Origin: Lentzea jiangxiensis
GTDB lineage: Bacteria; Actinomycetota; Actinomycetes; Mycobacteriales; Pseudonocardiaceae
DNA length: 64,000 nucleotides
Assembly (NCBI RefSeq): GCF_900104175.1
Contig: NZ_FNIX01000016.1
Span: 62,001-126,000, forward strand
Direction of reading: 5' to 3'
The notes under the pieces are model-generated. The model was not told the DNA's origin. It searched no databases and worked only from the letters and a program-made list of their open reading frames with translations. The translations under genes and the position numbers were made by a program. Positions 34,995 to 43,608 of the stretch are shown piece by piece; positions within the stretch are counted from its first letter, which is position 1, and every line of letters starts with the position of its first letter.

Positions 34995-36041
34995 GTGAAG
35001 TGGCTGCTCGCGGTGCTCTCCGCCGGCGTGGTGACCGCGGCGACCGCGGTCCTGCTTTGGGTGGTCAAGGCACCGGCGGTGGAGATCGTGAAGACCGCCG
35101 GCGTCGCGGGTGGTGCCGTCGTCGCGCTGTACGCGTTGTGGCTCAACGACCGCAAGCACTCGCTGGAGAGCGACAAGGTCACCGACGAGCGGTTCGCCCG
35201 TTCCGTCGAACTGCTGGGCAACGAGGCCGACCAGGTGCGCGTGGGCGCGATGCACTCGATGGCGTGGCTCGCGAGGACGACGCCCCGCTACCGGCAGACC
35301 GTGCTCGACGTGCTGTGCGCCTACCTGCGCCGCCCGTTCACGCACCCCTCCCACCAGGCGAGGCCCGACGACCCGCAGCAGCACTTCGGCGAGGTGGACG
35401 AGGCGACCAGGCTGGAGCACCAGGTCCGGCTGACCGCGCAGCGGTTGATCAAGGACACCCTGTCGTGGGGGAAGAAGCGCAGGCACAAGCACTACGACCT
35501 CGACCTGACCGACGCCGTCCTCGAGTACTTCTCGCTGGACGGCCGGCACGTCAACCGGCTCGTCGCCCGGCGCGCGCAGTTCTACGGCATCACGAACCTG
35601 CGCAACGTGCACGTGCGGAGCGTCGCGCTGTTCTCCGGTGGCGCCTTCCACGGCCGCCTGGAGATGGAGAACGGCACCTTCGAAGGCGGGATCTCCTTCC
35701 AGCAGACGACTTTCGCCGGTCCCGTCGAGATGAGCTCGGCGAAGCTGGGCGTCGCGGAGGTCGGCCGCTTCTTCCACCCGTCCCCCGAGCCGCCCGCCGT
35801 GCAACGCGGTGAGATGCGGGTGCTGGAGGGGACCGAGTTCCGCGAGCCCCCGACCGGCTGGCACCTAACCGGCAGCACGGAGGCGGCCGGACCTGGCTTC
35901 CAGCACCATGTCGAGCAGAACGGTCGCGGCGGCGCAGGCGGTGGCCGCCCTGACGACGACGGTCTCGGCGACGGGCACGTCTCCGCGAAGGCCGACGAAG
36001 TGCGCGCGGTCGGTCTTGAGGGCGAAGGACTGCGGGACTAA
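34995..36041 (+). CDS. Membrane protein with pentapeptide-type domain, copy 2
   Basis: A 348-residue paralogue of the preceding protein, starting one base after its stop. The membrane part shares GGAVVALYALWLNDRK and the cytosolic part DERFARSVELLGNEADQVRV and QTVLDVLCAYLRRPF. The beta-helix-like part contains AFHGRLEMENGTFEGGISFQ and related repeats. The final 59 codons (from 35865) lie antisense to the LysR gene and are Gly/Asp/Glu-rich, unlike the rest, so the true conserved protein probably ends near 35870 and the reading frame simply runs on. GTG start. Function unknown. Confidence 0.74.
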   Translation: MKWLLAVLSAGVVTAATAVLLWVVKAPAVEIVKTAGVAGGAVVALYALWLNDRKHSLESDKVTDERFARSVELLGNEADQVRVGAMHSMAWLARTTPRYRQTVLDVLCAYLRRPFTHPSHQARPDDPQQHFGEVDEATRLEHQVRLTAQRLIKDTLSWGKKRRHKHYDLDLTDAVLEYFSLDGRHVNRLVARRAQFYGITNLRNVHVRSVALFSGGAFHGRLEMENGTFEGGISFQQTTFAGPVEMSSAKLGVAEVGRFFHPSPEPPAVQRGEMRVLEGTEFREPPTGWHLTGSTEAAGPGFQHHVEQNGRGGAGGGRPDDDGLGDGHVSAKADEVRAVGLEGEGLRD

Positions 36042-36758
36042 CGCGACACCGAGTCCGAACGAGACGAAGTCGAGCAGTGAGTGCACGTCGTTGACCTCCA
36101 CGGCGACCCGCCGCTCGACACCGGCGGCGGCGAGGGCGCGGTCCACCTCGTCGCGCGTGCCCCAGTCGGCGTTGAAGTCGACGAACGACTGCCCGGCGAG
36201 CTCCGGGAGCGCGACGGACTCCCTCGCGGCGAAGGGACTTCCCGGCGCACACGCGAGCACGAGCGGTTCACCGGCCAAAGTGGACACCCGGAGGTCGTCG
36301 GCGATCTTCGGCTGACGCGTGACGAACGCGAGGTCGAGCCGCCCCACCCGCACGTCCTCGACGAGCTCGGCGTTGCCGGACTGGCGCATCCTGATCTCCA
36401 CGCCGGGGTGCAGCTCGTGGAACCGCGCCAGCACCGCCGGCAGGTGCACCACGTGCAGGCACTGCAGGCTGCCGACGGACAGCGTGCCGCGCAGCAGGCC
36501 CTGGACGGCCGCGACGGCGTCCCTGGCCGCCTCGACGCTGCCCAGCGTCCTGCGCGCCTCGGGCAGCAGGGCCCGTCCGGCCTGCGTCAGCCCGACCTGG
36601 CGGGTCGTGCGCAGGAACAGCGGCGCGCCCAGCTCCACCTCCAGCGCCCGGATCGACGCCGACAGCCCCGATTGGGCGATGTGCAGGCGCTTGGCCGCTC
36701 TGGTGAAGTGGGACTCCTCGGCGACCGCGAGGAAGTGCTCCAGCTGCCTGAGTTCCAC
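35865..36758 (-). CDS. LysR family transcriptional regulator
   Basis: A 297-residue LysR regulator with N-terminal winged helix-turn-helix (MELRQLEHFLAVAEESHF, then RLHIAQSGLSASIRALE) and a C-terminal effector domain with GTLSVGSLQCLHVVHLP and FVSFGLGVALVPQSFAL. It is divergent from the aldo-keto reductase gene over about 78 bases, the classic arrangement for LysR control of the adjacent enzyme. Its last 177 bases are overlapped by the convergent membrane-protein gene. Confidence 0.94.
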   Translation of the reverse strand: MELRQLEHFLAVAEESHFTRAAKRLHIAQSGLSASIRALEVELGAPLFLRTTRQVGLTQAGRALLPEARRTLGSVEAARDAVAAVQGLLRGTLSVGSLQCLHVVHLPAVLARFHELHPGVEIRMRQSGNAELVEDVRVGRLDLAFVTRQPKIADDLRVSTLAGEPLVLACAPGSPFAARESVALPELAGQSFVDFNADWGTRDEVDRALAAAGVERRVAVEVNDVHSLLDFVSFGLGVALVPQSFALKTDRAHFVGLRGDVPVAETVVVRAATACAAATVLLDMVLEARSGRLRAAG

Positions 36759-36836
36759 GATTCATCACCTGCGGTGCTCAATGAGATCACTTCTCTGCGT
36801 TGGACAGCTTAATCCCGAGGGTCCAGAGTGGAAGGC

Positions 36837-37676
36837 ATGCAGAAGCGTCGCATCGGAGAAGTGGAAGTCAGCGCCATCGGCCTGGGCGGCATGCCCATGT
36901 CCGTGCAGGGGCGGCCGGACCGGGCGCAGGCGATCGAGACCATCCACGCCGCGCTGGACGCGGGCGTGACGTTCATCGACACCGCGGACGCCTACTCGCT
37001 CGACGACACCGACTTCGGCCACAACGAGGAGCTGATCGCCGAGGGCCTGAAGGGCCGCTCGGAAGAGGTGTTCGTGGCGACCAAGGGCGGCCACACCCGC
37101 GCGCCCGGTGGCGGCTGGGAGCTCGACGGACGCCCGGAGTACCTGCGCGGGGCCGTCGACGGGTCGCTGCGGCGGCTCGGCGTCGACCAGATCTTCCTGT
37201 ACCAGTTCCACCGGCCGGACCCGAAGGTGCCGATCACGGAGTCCGTGGGCGTGCTCGCGGAGCTGCTGGACAACGGCAAGATCCGCTACGCGGGCGTCTC
37301 GAACTTCAACCCGGACGAGATCGTGCAGGCCAACGAGATCCTCGGCGGCCGGCTGGCGGCCGTGCAGAACCAGTTCTCGCCGGTGTTCCGGTCGAGCGAA
37401 CCCGAGCTGGAGCTGTGCGCGAAGCTCGGCATCGCGTTCCTGCCGTGGAGCCCGTTCGGCGGCATCGGCAAGGCCGGTTCGCTGGGCGGCCCGTTCCAGG
37501 AGGTCGGCGAGGCGCACGGCGTGAGCGCCCACCAGGTCTGCCTCGCGTGGATGCTGGCGAAGTCGGAGGTGGTGGTCCCCATCCCGGGTGCTTCCCGACC
37601 GGCCAGCATCCGCGATTCGGCCTCCGCCTCCCACCTGGAGCTGACCGCCGAGGAGATGTCCCGCCTGGACGGGTGA
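36837..37676 (+). CDS. Aldo/keto reductase
   Basis: A 279-residue NADPH-dependent (alpha/beta)8-barrel oxidoreductase. The catalytic Asp and Tyr lie in TFIDTADAYSLDD, Lys in FVATKGG and His in YQFHRPDP; the cofactor segment PGASRPASIRDSAS is near the C-terminus. Such enzymes reduce aldehydes or ketones; the natural substrate is unknown. I chose ATG 36837 with GGAAGG upstream rather than GTG 36828. The LysR gene on the other side is its probable regulator. Confidence 0.92.
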   Translation: MQKRRIGEVEVSAIGLGGMPMSVQGRPDRAQAIETIHAALDAGVTFIDTADAYSLDDTDFGHNEELIAEGLKGRSEEVFVATKGGHTRAPGGGWELDGRPEYLRGAVDGSLRRLGVDQIFLYQFHRPDPKVPITESVGVLAELLDNGKIRYAGVSNFNPDEIVQANEILGGRLAAVQNQFSPVFRSSEPELELCAKLGIAFLPWSPFGGIGKAGSLGGPFQEVGEAHGVSAHQVCLAWMLAKSEVVVPIPGASRPASIRDSASASHLELTAEEMSRLDG

Positions 37677-37718
37677 TCCCGGTAGCACGTCGCGACGAAT
37701 GGCCGCACGATCTGGTCC

Positions 37719-38513
37719 ATGCGGACCCTGATCAGCATCGTCGCGATCGTCGCCGGCATGTCGCCGGCACCCGCGTCCGCGGCGCCCTTGCCCGAGGGCT
37801 CCGCGGACCACACAGCGGGCTCCCAGATCCTCGAGCACGAAGGCCCCGGCGACCTCCGCTCGGCCTCGGGCTCCCCGCCTGCCGCGGGCAAGGTGCCGGG
37901 CATGGACGTCAGCAGCCACCAGGGCGAGGTCGACTGGAAGTCGGCCTGGGACGAGGGAGCCCGGTTCTCCTACGTCAAGGCGACCGAGGGCATCCGCTAC
38001 CGCAACCCCGGGTTCACCCAGCAGTACGACGGCTCCCACGAGATCGGCATGATCCGCGGCGCGTACCACTTCGCGCTGCCGGACCGGGCCAGCGGAGCGG
38101 AGCAGGCGAACTTCTTCGTCGACAACGGCGGCGGCTGGTCACCCGACGGCAGGACGCTGCCGCCCGCGCTCGACGTGGAGTACAACCCGTACGGCGACAC
38201 CTGCTACGGCCTGAGCCAGGCCGCGATGACGGCGTGGGTCAAGACGTTCAGCGACACGGTCTACGCGCGCACGAAACGGCATCCGATGATCTACACGTCC
38301 ACGACCTGGTGGAACGAGTGCGTCGGCGGCTCGGTGGAGTTCGGTGCCGACAACCCGTTGTGGATCGCGCGCTACAGCACCGAGGTCGGTCCGCTGCCGA
38401 TGGGCTTCGACTTCCACACGATCTGGCAGTGGCAGGCGGCCGGGCTCTTCCCCGGTGACCAGAACCTGTTCAACGGCAGGTTCGAGCAGCTGCGGCGCAT
38501 CGCCGCGAGTTGA
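37719..38513 (+). CDS. Secreted GH25 lysozyme (peptidoglycan hydrolase)
   Basis: A 264-residue exported muramidase. The signal peptide (about 1-21, ISIVAIVAGMSPAPASA) is followed by a 40-residue linker and a GH25 domain with PGMDVSSHQGEVDWKSA, YVKATEGIRYRNPGF, the catalytic LDVEYNPYGDTCYGLS (Asp and Glu in DVE) and TIWQWQAAGLFPGD. GH25 enzymes cut the MurNAc-GlcNAc bond. It may act in the cell's own wall turnover or against competitors. It stands alone, and a strong hairpin starts right at the stop codon. Confidence 0.94.
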   Translation: MRTLISIVAIVAGMSPAPASAAPLPEGSADHTAGSQILEHEGPGDLRSASGSPPAAGKVPGMDVSSHQGEVDWKSAWDEGARFSYVKATEGIRYRNPGFTQQYDGSHEIGMIRGAYHFALPDRASGAEQANFFVDNGGGWSPDGRTLPPALDVEYNPYGDTCYGLSQAAMTAWVKTFSDTVYARTKRHPMIYTSTTWWNECVGGSVEFGADNPLWIARYSTEVGPLPMGFDFHTIWQWQAAGLFPGDQNLFNGRFEQLRRIAAS

Positions 38514-38539
38514 GGACGGCCCCCGCGAGGGCCGTCCTC
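38512..38539. terminator. Bidirectional hairpin terminator between lysozyme and purL
   Basis: GAGGACGGCCC at 38512-38522 pairs perfectly with GGGCCGTCCTC at 38529-38539 around a 6-base loop. It overlaps the last two bases of the lysozyme stop codon and ends eight bases before the convergent purL stop, so it can end both transcripts. Confidence 0.85.
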
Positions 38540-38547
38540 CGCACGTC

Positions 38548-40806
38548 TCAGCCGAACAACGCGGGGAGGGTGCCCTCCCAGGCCTCGCGCAGCTCGTCCA
38601 GCGGGATCTCGCCGAGCCCCTGCACCTCGAGCGCCTGCGACTCCGGGTCGACGACACCGACCTTGCGCCACGGCAGGCGGCGCGCGGTGCACATGTCTGT
38701 GAAGCGCTGCTCCTCGGTGCGCGGCACGGCGACCAGCACGCGGCCGGCCGACTCGCTGAACAGCGCCGTGAACAGGTCGCCCTCGGGGAAGACCCGCGCG
38801 CCCACCTCGCCGATCAGGCACGTCTCGACCAGCGCCTGCGCGAGACCGCCCTCCGACAGGTCGTGCGCGGCGGAGATCATGCCGTCCCGCGAGCCCGCGA
38901 CGAGCACCTCGCCGAGCAGCTTCTCGCGCTTGAGGTCGACCTTCGGCGGCAGACCACCCAGGTGGCCGTGGACGTGGTGCGCCCACTCCGACCCGCCGAA
39001 CTCGTCGCGCGTCTCGCCGAGCAGCAGCAGCGTCTCCCCGGCCTCGGCCCCGATCCCGGTGGGGATGCGGCGCCGCACGTCGTCGATCACGCCCAGCACG
39101 CCCACGACCGGCGTCGGCAGGATCGCCGTGGAGCCGGTCTGGTTGTAGAAGCTGACGTTGCCGCCGGTCACCGGGATGCCGAGCTCCGCGCAGCCGTCCG
39201 CGAGGCCCTTCACCGCCTGCTCGAACTGCCACATGACCGCCGGGTCCTCCGGCGAGCCGAAGTTGAGGCAGTTCGTGACGGCGACGGGCGTGGCACCCGT
39301 GGTCGCGACGTTGCGGTAGGCCTCGGCCAGCGCCAGCTTCGCGCCCTCGTACGGGTCGAGCCTGGTGTAGCGGCCGTTGCAGTCCGTCGAGAGGGCGACA
39401 CCGCGACCGGTCTCCTCGTCGATGCGGATCATGCCGCCGTCGCTCGGCTGCGCGAGGACGGTGCCGCCGCGGACGTAGCGGTCGTACTGCTGCGTGACCC
39501 ACTTCCTGGACGCCAGGTTGGGGCTGGCCGCCATGGTCTTGACCAGGTCGAGCAGCTCCTCCTCCGCCGGCCGGGGAAGGCTGTCCGGCGTGTTCGCCCG
39601 CAGGTCGTCCTGGTCGGCCGGACGCTCGATCGGCCGGTGGTAGACCGGGCCCTCGTGCGCGACGGTGCGCGGCGGCACGTCGACGACGACCTCGTCGTGG
39701 AACGTGATGACCAGCCGGTCGCCCTCGGTCACCTCACCGATCTCGGTGGCGATGACGTCCCACTTCGCGCAGACCGCCATGAACGCCTCGACGTTGTGCG
39801 CCTCCACGACGGCGCACATGCGTTCCTGCGACTCGCTGGAGAGGATCTCCGCCGGGGTCATGTTCTCCGCCCTGAGCGGGACGCGGTCCAGGTGGACGCG
39901 CATGCCACCGTCACCGGCGGACGCGAGCTCGCTCGTCGCGCAGGACAGGCCCGCGCCACCGAGGTCCTGGATGCCCGCGACGAGGCCCTTCGCGAAGAGC
40001 TCCAGCGAGCACTCGATCAGCACCTTCTCGGTGAACGGGTCGCCGACCTGCACGCTCGGCAGCTTCTTGCGCTTGCCGGCCGTGTCGTCGAACGTCTCGC
40101 TCGCCAGCACGCTGACCCCGCCGATGCCGTCGAGGCCCGTGCGCGCGCCGTAGAGGATGACCTTGTTGCCGGTGCCGCTCGCGTGCGCGAGGTGCAGGTC
40201 CTCGACCCGCATCGCACCGACGCACAGGGCGTTGACCAGCGGGTTGCCCTGGTAGGACTCGTCGAACACGACCTCGCCGCCGATGTTGGGCAGGCCGAGG
40301 CAGTTCCCGTAGCCGCCGACACCCGCGACGATGCCGGGCAGCACCCGCCTGGTGTCCTCGGCGTCCGGCCTGCCGAACCGCAGCGGGTCCATGACCGCGA
40401 GCGGCCGCGCGCCCATCGCGAGGACGTCCCTGACGATGCCGCCGACCCCGGTCGCCGCACCCTGGTAGGGCTCGACGTACGACGGGTGGTTGTGGCTCTC
40501 GACCTTGAACGTGACGGCCCAGCCGTCCCCGATGTCGACGACACCGGCGTTCTCGCCGATGCCCGCGAGCATCTTGGCGCGCATCTCGTCGGTCGTGGTG
40601 TCACCGAAGTACTTCAGGTGCACCTTGGACGACTTGTAGGAGCAGTGCTCGCTCCACATGACCGAGTACATCGCCAGCTCGGCGTCCGTGGGGCGCCTGC
40701 CGAGGATCTCCTTGACGCGCGCGTACTCGTCGTCCTTCAGGCCCAGCTCCTTGTAGGGCTGTTCCTGGTCGGGAGTGCTCTCCGCGTTCTTGACGGTGTC
40801 GATCAC
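38548..40806 (-). CDS. purL: Phosphoribosylformylglycinamidine synthase subunit PurL
   Basis: The 752-residue catalytic subunit of the three-part FGAR amidotransferase, turning FGAR into FGAM with ATP and ammonia from PurQ. Marks include [19 protein letters not shown] near residue 45, [19 protein letters not shown] near 93, the ATP region [19 protein letters not shown] and [12 protein letters not shown] in the C-terminal repeat. The length is that of small-type PurL, consistent with a separate PurS gene. GTG 40806 overlaps the purQ stop (GTGA). Last gene of purSQL. Confidence 0.96.
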   Translation of the reverse strand: MIDTVKNAESTPDQEQPYKELGLKDDEYARVKEILGRRPTDAELAMYSVMWSEHCSYKSSKVHLKYFGDTTTDEMRAKMLAGIGENAGVVDIGDGWAVTFKVESHNHPSYVEPYQGAATGVGGIVRDVLAMGARPLAVMDPLRFGRPDAEDTRRVLPGIVAGVGGYGNCLGLPNIGGEVVFDESYQGNPLVNALCVGAMRVEDLHLAHASGTGNKVILYGARTGLDGIGGVSVLASETFDDTAGKRKKLPSVQVGDPFTEKVLIECSLELFAKGLVAGIQDLGGAGLSCATSELASAGDGGMRVHLDRVPLRAENMTPAEILSSESQERMCAVVEAHNVEAFMAVCAKWDVIATEIGEVTEGDRLVITFHDEVVVDVPPRTVAHEGPVYHRPIERPADQDDLRANTPDSLPRPAEEELLDLVKTMAASPNLASRKWVTQQYDRYVRGGTVLAQPSDGGMIRIDEETGRGVALSTDCNGRYTRLDPYEGAKLALAEAYRNVATTGATPVAVTNCLNFGSPEDPAVMWQFEQAVKGLADGCAELGIPVTGGNVSFYNQTGSTAILPTPVVGVLGVIDDVRRRIPTGIGAEAGETLLLLGETRDEFGGSEWAHHVHGHLGGLPPKVDLKREKLLGEVLVAGSRDGMISAAHDLSEGGLAQALVETCLIGEVGARVFPEGDLFTALFSESAGRVLVAVPRTEEQRFTDMCTARRLPWRKVGVVDPESQALEVQGLGEIPLDELREAWEGTLPALFG

Positions 40807-41474
40807 GCCTTCACCACCGTGTCGAGCAGGGACAGGAACATGCCCAGTCCGTCGTCCGTGGGGCCGGTGAGCGCGTCGACGGCGTGCTCCGGGTGCGGCA
40901 TGAGGCCGACGACGTTGCCCCTGGCGTTCGTGATGCCCGCGATGTCGTTGCGGCTGCCGTTCGGGTTCTCGCCGACGTACCGGAAGACGACCCGGTGCTC
41001 GTCTTCGAGCTGCTTGAGGGTGTCGTCGTCGGCCTGGTAACCGCCCTCGCCGGACTTCAGCGGCACGAGGATCTCGGCGTCGCGGTCGTACCTGGTGGTC
41101 CAGGCGGTGCTCGTGTTCTCGACCCGGAGCCACTGGTCGCGGCACACGAAGTGCAGCTTGTGGTTGCGGGTCAGCGCACCCGGCAGCAGGTGGGCCTCGG
41201 TGAGGACCTGGAAGCCGTTGCAGATGCCGAGGACCGGCATCCCCTTGTTCGCGGCCTCGACCACTTCCCGCATGACGGGCGCGAACCGCGCGATGGCACC
41301 GGCCCGCAGGTAGTCGCCGTAGGAGAACCCACCGGGCACGATGACCGCGTCGACACCCTGGAGGTCGTGGTCGCCGTGCCAGAGCGGAACGGCCTCGCCG
41401 TCGGCGTACCTCACCGCCCGCTGCGCGTCGACGTCGTCGAGGGTGCCGGGGAAGGTGACGACACCGACCCTCAT
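40803..41474 (-). CDS. purQ: Phosphoribosylformylglycinamidine synthase glutaminase subunit PurQ
   Basis: A 223-residue class-I glutamine amidotransferase that supplies ammonia to PurL. The nucleophile cysteine lies in GICNGFQVL (about residue 85) and the His/Glu pair in MPHPEHAVD near the C-terminus; [19 protein letters not shown] is the oxyanion region. The ATG at 41474 overlaps the purS stop (ATGA), and its own stop overlaps purL, so the three subunits are translationally coupled. Confidence 0.96.
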   Translation of the reverse strand: MRVGVVTFPGTLDDVDAQRAVRYADGEAVPLWHGDHDLQGVDAVIVPGGFSYGDYLRAGAIARFAPVMREVVEAANKGMPVLGICNGFQVLTEAHLLPGALTRNHKLHFVCRDQWLRVENTSTAWTTRYDRDAEILVPLKSGEGGYQADDDTLKQLEDEHRVVFRYVGENPNGSRNDIAGITNARGNVVGLMPHPEHAVDALTGPTDDGLGMFLSLLDTVVKA

Positions 41475-41710
41475 GCCTCGACCCTGCGCACGGTCCAGTC
41501 CTCGATCACGGGGTTCGCGAGGAAGCTCTCGGCGATCTTGGCGAGCGTGGCGTCGTCGACGTCGTCGGCGACCTCCAGCTCGAAGTGCTTGCCCTGGCGG
41601 ACGGCGGTGACGCCGTCGAAGCCGAGACGGGGCAGCGCGTTCGCCACCGCCTGGCCTTGGGGGTCGAGGATCTCGGGCTTCGGCATGACGTCGACGACGA
41701 CTCGGGCCAC
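41471..41710 (-). CDS. purS: Phosphoribosylformylglycinamidine synthase subunit PurS
   Basis: A 79-residue small subunit that bridges PurL and PurQ. It has the expected [20 protein letters not shown] start and GKHFELEV core, ending [11 protein letters not shown] start with AGGGAG about ten bases upstream. It is the first gene of purSQL, and the 230 bases upstream should contain the operon promoter as well as the candidate small RNA on the other strand. Confidence 0.95.
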   Translation of the reverse strand: MARVVVDVMPKPEILDPQGQAVANALPRLGFDGVTAVRQGKHFELEVADDVDDATLAKIAESFLANPVIEDWTVRRVEA

Positions 41711-41833
41711 GACGGACTGCTCCCTGGGGTGGAGGGCTGGCGGTACCCGCTGACCCTACCTGAGCTGGGCGTTCATCCTCCCGGCACGTGTTCGGGGGCA
41801 CATCGTCACCGGTCCACCTTCGGGTGAACGAGC

Positions 41834-41861
41834 TTGCCGCGGCGAGGCCGTTTGGTAGAGT
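41834..41861 (+). promoter_or_regulatory. Candidate sigma-70-type promoter
   Basis: TTGCCG at 41834-41839 and TAGAGT at 41856-41861 are separated by 16 bases, close to the consensus for housekeeping promoters in actinobacteria. It points to the right, away from purS, and would start transcription near 41868, directly ahead of a hairpin with a T-run and no open reading frame. Confidence 0.5.
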
Positions 41862-41867
41862 TGGAGT

Positions 41868-41940
41868 CGCCGAGGCCCGTAAGCCGAGGAAGTGTACCCA
41901 GCCCACGTCCGGACGGTCGACGGCTGGGTATCGCGCTTTT
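41868..41940 (+). ncRNA. Candidate small RNA with intrinsic terminator
   Basis: A stretch of about 73 bases between the predicted promoter and a terminator-like end. It contains two copies of GCCGAGG (41869-41875 and 41883-41889) and then TACCCAGCC at 41895-41903 pairing with GGCTGGGTA at 41922-41930. Inside that arm lies the palindrome CGTCCGGACG (41906-41915). The hairpin is followed by TCGCGCTTTTA, a T-run that is rare in this genome's terminators. No convincing coding frame is present. It may be an sRNA or a leader-type transcript; it could instead be a terminator for unseen upstream transcription. Confidence 0.45.
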
Positions 41941-42478
41941 AGGGGCAGTCCAGGTCGACGATCGACTCGACGACCGGCATCACCCGCTCCCGCCACTCAC
42001 CGCCGGAGCCGTAGCACCAAGCCACGAAGTCCGCGATCCACAGCAGTTCGTCGTTGCTGCTGCGGCAGTGCTCGTAGACGAGGTTCGTGGACAACGCGAC
42101 ATGGCCGAGTGACGTGCGGATCGTCAGGAGGTCGTGCTGGTCCCTCTGGGCACGCGAATCGAGGACGAGGCGATGAGCACCGGCTTCCAGCAGGTCCTCG
42201 ACGAGCCGCCGCAGGCACGCCTGACGCGCCTGCTCGTCCCCCTGGTCGCAGCTGCGCCTGTACAGCCGCACCGAGACCTGCTCTGCCACGAGCCGCGACG
42301 CGATCATCTTGCGGCGGCCGGGGGTCTCCTTCTTGCAGTGCAACTCCCGTTGTCCCGGCATCAGCAGGCAGCGCAGGGACTTGCGGAACTTGTGCAGACG
42401 GCCGGGTGGCACCAGGGCCACCGCCAGCAGGTACGTGTTGTTTCGCCGCGACTCGTCGACGAAGGCGTGCAGACTCAC
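41939..42478 (-). CDS. DUF3800-like protein
   Basis: A 179-residue protein starting [20 protein letters not shown]; the FVDES motif followed by a strand, and acidic residues further on ([21 protein letters not shown]), resemble DUF3800 proteins, which have an RNase H-like fold and occur in mobile and defence contexts. I start it at GTG 42478; a longer frame reaches 42580 without a better site. Its stop overlaps the T-run of the small RNA on the other strand. It is isolated and its activity is unknown; the family call is moderate. Confidence 0.58.
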   Translation of the reverse strand: MSLHAFVDESRRNNTYLLAVALVPPGRLHKFRKSLRCLLMPGQRELHCKKETPGRRKMIASRLVAEQVSVRLYRRSCDQGDEQARQACLRRLVEDLLEAGAHRLVLDSRAQRDQHDLLTIRTSLGHVALSTNLVYEHCRSSNDELLWIADFVAWCYGSGGEWRERVMPVVESIVDLDCP

Positions 42479-42533
42479 GGAACGTCCATCGGCACGCCCC
42501 GAACACCAGTTCACCAAGTCCCACCGATCGGGC

Positions 42534-42611
42534 CCGAACGACTCTGGCTTGGATCTATTCCAACCAGCTATTTCGCCCAAAGCGAGACCGGTGGCACCAC
42601 GGCCCGATCGG
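42534..42611. repeat. Spaced inverted repeat upstream of the reductase gene
   Basis: CCGATCGGGCC at 42534-42544 is repeated as its exact complement GGCCCGATCGG at 42601-42611, 56 bases apart, ending 16 bases before the start at 42628. It could be a pair of regulator sites or form a long-looped hairpin. No regulator gene lies next to it. Confidence 0.4.
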
Positions 42612-42627
42612 CCGGATGCTGGAGGTC

Positions 42628-43608
42628 ATGAAGATCCTCGTGCTCGGCGGAACCGTGTTCCTCAGCAAGGCCATCACGGCGGAGGCCGTCCGCCGCGGCC
42701 ACGAAGTGTTCTGCGCTGCCCGCGGCGCCTCGGGCAGCGTGCCGGAGGGGGCCACGCTGGTCCGGGTCGACCGCGACAAGCCCGGTGCGTTCGACCAGCT
42801 GGCCGGCGAGCGGTTCGACGCGGTGGTCGACGTGTCCAAGTACTCGGTGAACTGGGTGCGGGACGCGTTGGAGGCGTTCGGGTCCACCACGCCGCACTGG
42901 ACGTTCGTCTCCAGCATCTCGGTCTACGCGGACCACGCGACCGGCAGCGACGAGCTGCTGCCGCCGCTGGAGGACGACCCGGCCGAGGAGTTCACGGCCG
43001 AGCGGTACGGCAGCGTCAAGGTGGCCAGCGAGATCGCGGTGCGCGAGGCGGTGGCGGGGCGGGACTTCATCGTCCGGGCCGGGCTCATCACCGGGCCGGA
43101 CGACCCCAGCGACCGGTTCGGGTACTGGCCCGCGCGCCTGGCCCGGGGCGGGCGCGTGGTCGTGCCGGACAGCCCGGACCTCGGGTTCCAGCACATCGAC
43201 GCGCGGGACCTGGCGCGGTGGATCGTGTTCGCGGCCGAGGAGCGGGTGACGGGCACGTACGACTCGACCGGGCCGGTCATGCCGTTCCAGATGGCCATCG
43301 GTGAGATCGCCGGCGCGACGGCCGCACCCGGGACTCAGCTCGTGCCCGTCGCGGAGGGCGTGCTCAAGGAGCTGGGCATCAACCCGTGGGCCGGGCCGCG
43401 GTCGCTGCCGCTGTGGCTGCCCCGGGAGTGGGCCAAGATGGTCGGCCGCGACGTCAGCAACGCCCTGGCGAACGGGTTGCGCGTCCGGCCGCTGGCCGAG
43501 ACCGCGCTCGACTCGCTGGAGCACGAGCGCGGCCTCGGGCTGGACCGGCCCCGCAAGGCGGGGCTCACCGAGCAGGAGGAGCAGGAGATCCTTACAGCAG
43601 TGAGTTGA
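42628..43608 (+). CDS. NAD-dependent epimerase/dehydratase family protein
   Basis: A 326-residue Rossmann-fold protein starting MKILVLGGTVFLSKAITAEA, the GxxGxx-type nucleotide loop being altered to GGTVFLS as in related isoflavone-reductase/SDR-a proteins. Mid-region RYGSVKVASEIAVREAV supplies a Tyr/Lys pair typical of extended SDRs. The last 100 residues are helical. Substrate unknown; a nucleotide-sugar or secondary-metabolite reductase is possible. ATG follows CTGGAGGTC. Its 3' end overlaps the convergent protease gene by 17 bases. Confidence 0.82.
   Translation: MKILVLGGTVFLSKAITAEAVRRGHEVFCAARGASGSVPEGATLVRVDRDKPGAFDQLAGERFDAVVDVSKYSVNWVRDALEAFGSTTPHWTFVSSISVYADHATGSDELLPPLEDDPAEEFTAERYGSVKVASEIAVREAVAGRDFIVRAGLITGPDDPSDRFGYWPARLARGGRVVVPDSPDLGFQHIDARDLARWIVFAAEERVTGTYDSTGPVMPFQMAIGEIAGATAAPGTQLVPVAEGVLKELGINPWAGPRSLPLWLPREWAKMVGRDVSNALANGLRVRPLAETALDSLEHERGLGLDRPRKAGLTEQEEQEILTAVS

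Noticed and set aside
41862-41894. tRNA-like sequence near purS
   Set aside because: No T-loop, anticodon arm or acceptor stem can be drawn; the hairpin fits a terminator better.
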